Assembly: GCA_964592335.1 (NCBI GenBank)
Contig: CAZQEU010000069.1
Coordinates: 1-7,175, forward strand
Length of the DNA: 7,175 bases
Direction: 5' to 3'
From: CAZKUB01 sp964592335
GTDB lineage: Archaea > Thermoplasmatota > E2 > DHVEG-1
Shown here: positions 1-4,992 of the stretch, one piece after another
Position numbering within the stretch: position 1 is the first letter of the stretch
Layout: the number at the start of each line of letters is the position of its first letter
Position numbers and translations under genes: made by a program
Notes under the pieces: model-generated
Database searches by the model: none
Told to the model about the DNA's origin: nothing
Seen by the model: only the letters and a program-made list of their open reading frames with translations

Positions 1-289
1 TAAGCCCCTTTCTGTTTTAAACGGCATTCTACTATGCGTCTTACCTGCAGGCAGTCTGGACAACTGATCCTGCTGTTTAGACTTGCTCCAGGAATAGATT
101 GGCGCGTTTCATCAAATCCTATAAAGACCTCATCACCAAGAGTGAATCATTGCTTTATTTATAGGCTGTGTCGTTTCTGCTCCTCTACAAGGATTCTCAC
201 CCTTACTGCGTAAACAGTAACCTGGTCCAGAACGAGAGGGGACTTTCCTCAGCGATATCCGCCGTTAGCCGTCCACCTACGCCCAACAC
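1..289 (-). ncRNA. rnpB: RNase P RNA, archaeal type A, 3' end cut by window edge
   Basis: This is the catalytic RNA of RNase P, which removes 5' leaders from pre-tRNAs. Read on the minus strand it has the universal block GAGGAAAGTCC (complement of 240-250), a GTGAGAATCC block (191-200), an AGACGCATAGTAGAATGCC block near the 3' end, and the terminal ACAGAAAGGGGCTTA (complement of 1-15). The two outer blocks form helix P4: AAGTCCCC (238-245) pairs with GGGGCTT (2-8), leaving the single bulged U typical of P4. A P2-like pairing ACGGC/GCCGT is also visible. The molecule stops just after the 3' strand of P4, so the 3' strand of P1, probably 10-20 nt, lies beyond base 1. The 5' end near 289 is inferred from a TATA box at 311-320 and is uncertain by several bases. 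The RNA identity is nearly certain; the archaeal assignment rests on the short compact form and promoter. Confidence 0.95.
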
Positions 290-310
290 AAATTACTACA
301 AAAAAAACTG

Positions 311-320
311 GTTTATAAAT
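311..320 (-). promoter_or_regulatory. rnpB: TATA box for the RNase P RNA
   Basis: On the minus strand this reads ATTTATAAAC, preceded by an A-rich stretch that could be the TFB-recognition element. Archaeal transcription starts about 25 nt downstream of the TATA centre, which puts the start near 289, where the RNase P RNA should begin. A second TATA-like string, ACATATAAAA (331-340), lies 20 bp further upstream and is the alternative. Both sit in the short gap after the lipoprotein stop codon, so the RNA probably has its own promoter. Confidence 0.6.
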
Positions 321-343
321 GTTTTTCATTTTTTATATGTGTT

Positions 344-1948
344 CTATGAAAAATAATCCTTTGAGCTTTCATTGTCAACAACATTTCCATCTAGATATAT
401 CCTTGTTTTAAACTTTGTTTTAACTGAATCTGGAATTGAGCAGGAAATAACAGTCTTTTTTTTATCACCGGATTTTAGTTCTTGAATTATTATTTGCTCA
501 TTGGAAAACTCAGTATCTGTGCCTTCTATAAAAAATAATCCTTCAACAACAACATCTTCAGCTGTTTTATTACCTAAATTCGAGGTATAAGCAACTGCTT
601 TTACAACGTTTCCATCTTGTGTATTCTTATAGGTTGTAATAACATTATCTTTCCAGTTGTGAACAAGAAGAGCTCTGTCTTCTATATAATATATCGTTAG
701 ATTTTCTAGGTTTCTGTATTCATCCTCTGATATTTCACCACAGCTATGCCCTGGTGTCGTGGTTTCAAGGAAATAATAATCATCAAAATAGTAATCCTCA
801 CCTGGTAGGTCTTGATTTAATTTTACTCCAACAGCCATATGGTTGGGTAGTCTCAGAAGAGCTGTTTCATACCCCATGTTGTTTAAAAGACTAGCTGTAA
901 GAATTGCTTTGTCCTCACAGTCTCCACCTCGAGAAAAAACTGTTTCAGCAGGGTATTTTGGGTATTCATATGAATCATCAATTTCGCTGTCTTTTCTATA
1001 GTCAAGACCTTGGACAAAAGATGCGATGTATTCTACCCTTTGTGAATCTGATTTCATATTGAAACGGTATTCTCCAAAATCATAAGTATAAATGATTTGC
1101 TCCAGTATTAAATCAATGAATAATTCATCGTATTTATCAAAAACAAAAAGGGAATAATCCTCTAAGTATGTACGGTCGAGACCTACATAATACTTGTATA
1201 AAAAATCTACATATGGGATATAAAGAGTATCATCAAGTGCGGAGATATCAAACTTTCGGGTATTAACATTTTTTTCTACATCGAAGATAAAAGAGCCGAA
1301 AGCCTGTATGTTGTTGTCTTCATCTAAGAGATCTAGTGTAAAACTATCTGCGTCAAATTTGTCCTTGTGATACAAATAACAATAAATGGTTTTTGTATAG
1401 CCGGGTAGAATATAATCTGGAAGAATTAGGCTATTAATCATCTCAGAACCAGAACTTAGTTTCAATGAATGGGGATAAAAAGGAGCATCTCCTGTATTTG
1501 ATACAGTTAGCTCAAGACCTATTAAATGGTATGCATCATCATTTTTCCACCATCTCTGATTACAAGAAAGAATTGAAACAACAGGTCCTTTGAAATTAAA
1601 TTCTTCATCATATATCTGATTATCTTCATCATCAGTTACTTTTAGCCTATAAACACCTGAGTCTATATTTTCCATATAATCTCCAATATTTAAGGTCGTG
1701 TTGCTATCTGAATAAAAATAATCAGTATCTACTATCTCATTTTCTTTATTATACATCTTTAATGTTACTTCATTAGATGCTGAGAAAGAAAAATTTAGAA
1801 CAGGAAACCCTTCAAAATCATCGATATCTTTGTTTTTTAAATCAAAGCTTGTGCCAAAAATGAGATCCTCAAGTATGCAACCTGAAAGCATACTTGTAGA
1901 AACAAGCAAAAAAAATATGATTAATATAACTTTTTTATTAAGAGGCAT
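344..1948 (-). CDS. Transglutaminase-fold lipoprotein (534 aa)
   Basis: The protein begins with a lipoprotein signal peptide: KK at 5-6, a hydrophobic core (7-20) and the lipobox LSGC with Cys24 as the lipidated residue. It is therefore probably anchored outside the cytoplasmic membrane. A transglutaminase-like (papain-fold) domain lies around 310-400. The catalytic Cys344 is in GGDCEDKA and His370 in PNHMAVGV; Glu395 in YFLETTTPG is the likely third residue, where many relatives have Asp. Two stretches resemble CARDB-type beta-sandwich domains: one around 140-210 (VSNTGDAPF) and one at about 448-525 (YTSNLGNKTAEDVVV). The family includes peptidases and cross-linking enzymes, so the substrate cannot be named. 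The ATG lies 5 nt after the aminotransferase stop with no clear Shine-Dalgarno, suggesting co-transcription and possibly translational coupling. The domain call is firm; the function is not. Confidence 0.9.
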   Translation of the reverse strand: MPLNKKVILIIFFLLVSTSMLSGCILEDLIFGTSFDLKNKDIDDFEGFPVLNFSFSASNEVTLKMYNKENEIVDTDYFYSDSNTTLNIGDYMENIDSGVYRLKVTDDEDNQIYDEEFNFKGPVVSILSCNQRWWKNDDAYHLIGLELTVSNTGDAPFYPHSLKLSSGSEMINSLILPDYILPGYTKTIYCYLYHKDKFDADSFTLDLLDEDNNIQAFGSFIFDVEKNVNTRKFDISALDDTLYIPYVDFLYKYYVGLDRTYLEDYSLFVFDKYDELFIDLILEQIIYTYDFGEYRFNMKSDSQRVEYIASFVQGLDYRKDSEIDDSYEYPKYPAETVFSRGGDCEDKAILTASLLNNMGYETALLRLPNHMAVGVKLNQDLPGEDYYFDDYYFLETTTPGHSCGEISEDEYRNLENLTIYYIEDRALLVHNWKDNVITTYKNTQDGNVVKAVAYTSNLGNKTAEDVVVEGLFFIEGTDTEFSNEQIIIQELKSGDKKKTVISCSIPDSVKTKFKTRIYLDGNVVDNESSKDYFS

Positions 1949-1953
1949 CTGAA

Positions 1954-3135
1954 CTATAAAACGGTTTTTTGTTTTTCAAGTTTGCTCTTTATAACACGGC
2001 CTAATCTTTGCATACCTTCATCTATTTGTTCATCTGAAGAATATGAAAAGTTTAGTCTCATACTGCGTTCTCCACCGCCGTCTACCTGAAATGCTTTACC
2101 ATGTACATATGCTACTTTTTCTTTTATTGCATCAAGAAACATGCTTTCAGTATCAATACCCTCTGGTAGAGTTACCCATGCAAACATTCCACCTTTAGGT
2201 TTGTAACAAGTGTAATCCTCTGGGAAGTATTTTTTTATAGCATTCATCATGATATCTCTTTTTGGTTTATACATCTCACATATTTTCATTATATGAAGAT
2301 CCATCGAACCGCGTTTCATAAACTCTGCTGCTATAAACTGAGTAAACGTGTTTGTACAAAGATCGAGTGCTTGTTTGCATATAACCATTTTTCTTGTAAG
2401 CTCAGGTGATGCTATTGTCCAAGCTAGTCTAAAACCAGGTGCAAGTATCTTTGAAAATGTAGACATATAAATTACTCTGCCTTCATCATCAAATGATTTA
2501 ATGGGTTTTATATGAGGGGTATCAAACCTTAGTTTTCCATATGGGTCATCCTCGATTATAACTAGATCATGTTCATTTGCAAGATCAATGAGTTGTTTTC
2601 TTCTTTTCTCAGGCATTATAACACCTGCAGGATTTTGAAAAGTAGGGACTGTATAGATAAATTTAGGAGTAATGTCTTCCTTTAGCATTTCTTTTATTTT
2701 TTCTTCTAAAACATCTACTCTTAAACCTTCTGCATCAAGGGGTATTCCTTCAAGATTTGATTCATATGCTCTAAATGCATTGATTCCACCTAGATATGTT
2801 GGAAGCCCACATATCGCGGTATCTCCTGGATTTAAGAATACTTTACCAATCGTGTCTAATGCTTGTTGAGATCCGCTAACAATAGTTATTTCATCTGCTG
2901 ATACGTCAATTCCATCTTTATATGCTCTTTCAGCAAGAATCTCACGTAACTCAGTTACCCCCTGGGTTGTACCATACTGCAGAGCAGTTTTACCATGGGT
3001 TTCCATTACATGATCTATTACGCCTTCTAAATCTTTAATTGGAAAAGAGTTTGGATTAGGCAGTCCACCTGCAAAAGAGATTATTTCAGGGTCCTGTGTT
3101 ACTTTAAGAAGCTCCCTGATTACTGACTTTCTCAT
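1954..3135 (-). CDS. PLP-dependent aminotransferase, LysN/ARO8 (2-aminoadipate/aromatic) type
   Basis: This is a fold-type I class I/II aminotransferase. Numbered from the ATG at 3135, it has the SxIREL helix (4-9, Arg7 matching the substrate-sensing arginine of Thermus LysN), ISFAGGLP (19-26), GSQQALD (88-94), the PLP-contacting Asn168 (QNPAG), Asp196 and Tyr199 (EDDPYG), Schiff-base Lys229 (STFSK) and carboxylate-binding Arg360 (MRLNFS). The GGGERSMRL and SQQALD blocks closely follow LysN, which transaminates 2-aminoadipate and accepts other amino acids, so leucine, aromatic or aminoadipate substrates are all possible. The ATG at 3135 is the only canonical start in frame, but coding similarity continues upstream: the frame reads SNIPRLYSDRAGK just before it, and relatives carry an SDRxxxM stretch there. 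The true start is probably near 3177. The lipoprotein gene follows after 5 nt. Confidence 0.93.
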   Translation of the reverse strand: MRKSVIRELLKVTQDPEIISFAGGLPNPNSFPIKDLEGVIDHVMETHGKTALQYGTTQGVTELREILAERAYKDGIDVSADEITIVSGSQQALDTIGKVFLNPGDTAICGLPTYLGGINAFRAYESNLEGIPLDAEGLRVDVLEEKIKEMLKEDITPKFIYTVPTFQNPAGVIMPEKRRKQLIDLANEHDLVIIEDDPYGKLRFDTPHIKPIKSFDDEGRVIYMSTFSKILAPGFRLAWTIASPELTRKMVICKQALDLCTNTFTQFIAAEFMKRGSMDLHIMKICEMYKPKRDIMMNAIKKYFPEDYTCYKPKGGMFAWVTLPEGIDTESMFLDAIKEKVAYVHGKAFQVDGGGERSMRLNFSYSSDEQIDEGMQRLGRVIKSKLEKQKTVL

Positions 3136-3184
3136 TTTGCCTGCTCTATCTGAATATAATCTAGGTATATTTGAGATAAAAATT

Positions 3185-3189
3185 CCTCC
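3185..3189 (-). promoter_or_regulatory. Shine-Dalgarno site GGAGG pointing at an upstream aminotransferase start
   Basis: On the minus strand GGAGG is followed after 7 nt by ATC (3177-3175), in frame with the aminotransferase. The ATC begins the stretch SNIPRLYSDRAGK, which matches the family's N-terminus. The site lies too far (about 50 nt) from the ATG at 3135 to serve it directly. It also overlaps an out-of-frame ATG (3191-3189), so it does not serve that one. Confidence 0.5.
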
Positions 3190-3250
3190 ATTGCCCGAAA
3201 TAAAATAATATTTTATAATTATTTCGTAAAAACTTTCAAATACTCATAAC

Positions 3251-3257
3251 TTATATA
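3251..3257 (-). promoter_or_regulatory. Candidate TATA box for the aminotransferase-lipoprotein unit
   Basis: The minus strand reads TATATAA here, within CTATATAAG. A start about 25 nt downstream would fall near 3228 and leave a leader of roughly 40-50 nt that includes the GGAGG at 3185-3189. A weaker TTATAAAATA (3210-3219) is closer and would give an almost leaderless transcript. The sequence cannot decide between them. Confidence 0.4.
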
Positions 3258-3265
3258 GAAAAACG

Positions 3266-3460
3266 TTATTTTTCTTTTTCTTTGGAAAACAATGGTTGTA
3301 TATGCTCATCAAATGCTGGCATTGTCTCCAGAGTATCTCTACAAATATTAAATCTATGTATTATATGAATTGAGAGTTCTTCATCCTCGGTCATACCAGA
3401 ACTCTTTTTTTTAAACATTCTAGTTATGTTTTCGTCAGATTTAAAAATTTCAGCTCCCAT
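3266..3460 (-). CDS. Hypothetical small protein (64 aa)
   Basis: I do not recognise this family. The protein is hydrophilic, with charged clusters KKK (17-19), EDEE (25-28) and a basic tail KEKEK, and a central stretch IHIIHRFNICRDTLETMPAF that could form an amphipathic helix. It has no membrane segment, signal peptide or metal-binding cysteine pair, so a small cytoplasmic protein is expected. No Shine-Dalgarno precedes the ATG, but a palindromic TATA box at 3488-3499 is centred 33 nt upstream, which would give a very short leader of about 7 nt. That is a normal arrangement for archaea. The gap of about 90-130 nt to the aminotransferase contains separate TATA candidates, so it need not share that transcript. 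The promoter spacing and the ordered amino-acid composition argue for a real gene; the short length argues for caution. Confidence 0.55.
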   Translation of the reverse strand: MGAEIFKSDENITRMFKKKSSGMTEDEELSIHIIHRFNICRDTLETMPAFDEHIQPLFSKEKEK

Positions 3461-3487
3461 ATAATCGATTACTAATACATCATTTAC

Positions 3488-3499
3488 AGCTTATAAGCT
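3488..3499 (-). promoter_or_regulatory. Palindromic TATA box AGCTTATAAGCT
   Basis: This is a perfect 12-bp inverted repeat with TTATAA at its centre, 33 nt upstream of the ATG at 3460. The spacing suits an archaeal promoter with a nearly leaderless start. Its symmetry could also make it a repressor site over the promoter, which is inference only. In AT-rich DNA a 12-bp palindrome is not rare. Confidence 0.4.
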
Positions 3500-3540
3500 T
3501 TTCTATTAATAGAAATAAATGATTTTTTTATAAAAATGTC

Positions 3541-3568
3541 AAAAAAAATAAAGAGATAGTTAAAAAAA
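3541..3568 (-). terminator. T-rich terminator after the 58-aa gene
   Basis: On the minus strand, 13 nt after the stop at 3581, there is a run of seven T (complement of 3562-3568) followed by a run of eight T (3541-3548). Archaeal RNA polymerase terminates at such U-rich tracts without a required hairpin. The pair would separate the 58-aa gene from the 64-aa gene downstream. Confidence 0.45.
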
Positions 3569-3580
3569 TATAGATAAATC

Positions 3581-3757
3581 TTAAATCGCACCAGTTATCT
3601 GTATGACCACCATTAGAACTATGACTATTGATATAAAACAGATGCTTAATATGTCCTCTCTTCGGTTTTTGCTAATTTCCATTCCATCCCTATTTGAAAA
3701 TATAAAAAATTGTTTTATGTACCTTTTTCGTAGGTGAATATGCAGATACATATTCAT
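3581..3757 (-). CDS. Small predicted single-span membrane protein (58 aa)
   Basis: I do not recognise this family. The protein has a basic N-terminal half (Arg/Lys at 10, 11, 12, 15, 23, 30, 32, 33) and a single hydrophobic segment at about 36-54 (ILSICFISIVIVLMVVI) that ends four residues before the C-terminus. By the positive-inside rule the N-terminus should be cytoplasmic, with the tail barely crossing the membrane. The ATG at 3757 has a GGAG Shine-Dalgarno (3765-3768) at 7 nt spacing, the same as the KaiC-like gene. A second in-frame ATG at 3682 (residue 26), preceded by AGGG, would give a 33-aa protein that keeps the whole membrane segment. A TATA box at 3769-3778 would start transcription inside the long form and so fits the short form better. 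T-tracts follow the stop. Confidence 0.55.
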   Translation of the reverse strand: MNMYLHIHLRKRYIKQFFIFSNRDGMEISKNRREDILSICFISIVIVLMVVIQITGAI

Positions 3758-3834
3758 CTCAAGTCTCCTTTATATAACAAGATCTATTCATTAAAAATAG
3801 CTAATAATAGATTATCTAGAAAAACTTAATAAAA

Positions 3835-3843
3835 CATATAAGC
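3835..3843 (+). promoter_or_regulatory. TATA box for the pyrophosphorylase gene
   Basis: CATATAAGC is centred about 43 nt before the ATG at 3882. A start about 25 nt downstream leaves a leader of roughly 17 nt that still contains the AGGTG ribosome site. The reverse complement, GCTTATATG, could also drive the minus strand toward the 58-aa gene. Confidence 0.55.
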
Positions 3844-3870
3844 TCACCCCTCTCAACAAGATAACTAGAT

Positions 3871-3875
3871 AGGTG
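3871..3875 (+). promoter_or_regulatory. Shine-Dalgarno site AGGTG
   Basis: AGGTG complements the 16S rRNA tail and lies 6 nt before the ATG at 3882, supporting that start. Confidence 0.6.
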
Positions 3876-3881
3876 TAAAAA

Positions 3882-4913
3882 ATGGAGGCTATAATACTTG
3901 CAGGCGGTTTTGGGACTAGACTTCGTCCTTTAACATATACTAGAGCAAAATCTTTACTGCCGATTATGAATAAACCAATGATATCTCATCTAATAAAAAT
4001 CCTACCAGATGAAGTAGATAAAATAATTCTTGCTGTAAATTACAGAAAAAAACAAATTGAAGATTATTTTGAAAAAAATAACTTTGGTAAAACAGTAATT
4101 GTAAATGATGAACCTAATCCTCTTGGAACAGGTGGTGCTGTAAAATTTGCAGAAGAACATATCACAGATAGATTTCTTGTTTTAAACAGTGATATTATAT
4201 GTTCACTTGATTTAAAAGAAATGATAAAGTTTCATGAAAGAAAAAACGCGGTTGGAACAATTTCTTTGTGGCCTGTTGAAAATGTATCTGAGTTTGGAGT
4301 TGCAGATGTAAAAAAAGATGGAAATATCATAGGTTTTGTTGAAAAACCAAAAAAAGAGGATGCACCATCTAATCTGATTAACGCTGGTGCATATCTACTT
4401 GAACCAGAGATACTTGATTATATAAAAACCGGTGGTCTTGTATCAATGGAAAAAGAAATATTTCCAAGGATAATAGATGATACCAGCAGGTTTTATGGTT
4501 TTAAATTCACGGGTTACTGGATGGATATAGGACGAATTAGCAGTTATCTGGAAGTTCATAGGTTTTTACTTGATAAAAACAATTTGAAAAATTATACTGG
4601 TGAAAACAATAAGATAAAGGGAGAGCTTAAAAAATCAACAACTGGAGATAATGTTTTTATCGGTAAAAACACAAGGGTTGAATCATCAGTCATCCTTGAC
4701 AATGCAATAATTGAAGAAAACACTGTTTTATCAGGATGTGTAATAGGCGAAAATGGTGTCGTTGGTAAAAACTCAAATCTAAAACATACTGTTTTAGGTG
4801 ATAAAGAAAAAATTAAAGATAGCAGCATGTTTGACAATAAAATAATCTGGACTCAAAAAAAGCCAGAGGGTTATCCTGATAAACAAATCGGAAATCCTAT
4901 AGAAAACAAATAG
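3882..4913 (+). CDS. Sugar-phosphate nucleotidyltransferase, GDP-mannose pyrophosphorylase-like
   Basis: The enzyme joins a sugar-1-phosphate to an NTP, giving an NDP-sugar and pyrophosphate. The N-terminal Rossmann-like domain (1-235) has the nucleotide-binding signature GGFGTRLRPLT (8-18), Lys23, the GTGGA loop (82-86), metal-binding Asp104 in LNSD, FVEKP (152-156), and the second metal ligand Asp215 in YWMDIG. LNSDIIC, SMEKEIFP and WMDIG resemble the eukaryotic/archaeal GDP-mannose pyrophosphorylase group (GMPPB) more than glucose-1-phosphate thymidylyltransferases. A short left-handed beta-helix of hexapeptide-like repeats follows (about 250-320: FIGKNTRVE, VILDNAIIEENTVLSGCVIGENGVVG). 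At 343 aa it is shorter than bifunctional archaeal GlmU-like enzymes (about 400 aa), so acetyltransferase activity is unlikely. The mutase 79 nt downstream on the same strand supplies sugar-1-phosphate. Mannose-1-phosphate/GTP is the best guess; glucosamine or glucose and UTP remain possible. Confidence 0.92.
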   Translation: MEAIILAGGFGTRLRPLTYTRAKSLLPIMNKPMISHLIKILPDEVDKIILAVNYRKKQIEDYFEKNNFGKTVIVNDEPNPLGTGGAVKFAEEHITDRFLVLNSDIICSLDLKEMIKFHERKNAVGTISLWPVENVSEFGVADVKKDGNIIGFVEKPKKEDAPSNLINAGAYLLEPEILDYIKTGGLVSMEKEIFPRIIDDTSRFYGFKFTGYWMDIGRISSYLEVHRFLLDKNNLKNYTGENNKIKGELKKSTTGDNVFIGKNTRVESSVILDNAIIEENTVLSGCVIGENGVVGKNSNLKHTVLGDKEKIKDSSMFDNKIIWTQKKPEGYPDKQIGNPIENK

Positions 4914-4924
4914 AATAAATGTTT

Positions 4925-4931
4925 TTTATAC
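4925..4931 (+). promoter_or_regulatory. Possible TATA box or T-tract between the two sugar genes
   Basis: A T-run followed by ATAC (TTTATAC) lies 9 nt after the pyrophosphorylase gene. It could be a weak internal promoter for the mutase, with a start near 4954, or the T-run could cause partial termination. The 79-nt gap is otherwise compatible with one transcript. Confidence 0.25.
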
Positions 4932-4992
4932 AAAAAATCTTTTATTGTCTTTTCGAATTAAGGCTGACAATTGTTTAGGTTGGAAAAAAGAT

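Larger units (their letters stand above)
3461..3881. other. AT-rich divergent intergenic region
   Basis: This 421-bp stretch lies between the 64-aa minus-strand gene and the plus-strand pyrophosphorylase. It holds the 58-aa membrane protein gene (3581-3757), two T-tracts, the palindromic TATA box and the TATA elements for both directions. Between about 3779 and 3830 I see only AT-rich sequence with no gene or strong repeat. Confidence 0.7.

Noticed and set aside
168..356. Plus-strand ORF of 62 codons
   Set aside because: It lies almost entirely across the conserved RNase P RNA on the opposite strand and has no recognisable protein features.
2672..2869. Plus-strand ORF of 65 codons inside the aminotransferase
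   Set aside because: It is antisense to conserved aminotransferase codons with no start signal of its own.
3581..3682. Archaeal pilin-like signal in the 58-aa protein
   Set aside because: The basic stretch followed by a hydrophobic segment is superficially similar, but the usual prepilin peptidase cleavage pattern is not present and the segment is at the C-terminus.
3603..3737. Plus-strand ORF of 44 codons antisense to the 58-aa gene
   Set aside because: It has no Shine-Dalgarno or well-placed TATA box, whereas the minus-strand frame has GGAG at 7 nt and a clean membrane segment.
4945..4992. Sixteen-codon N-terminal extension of GlmM from a TTG
   Set aside because: Family members begin at MGKLFGTNGIRG, and the extension resembles no known N-terminus.
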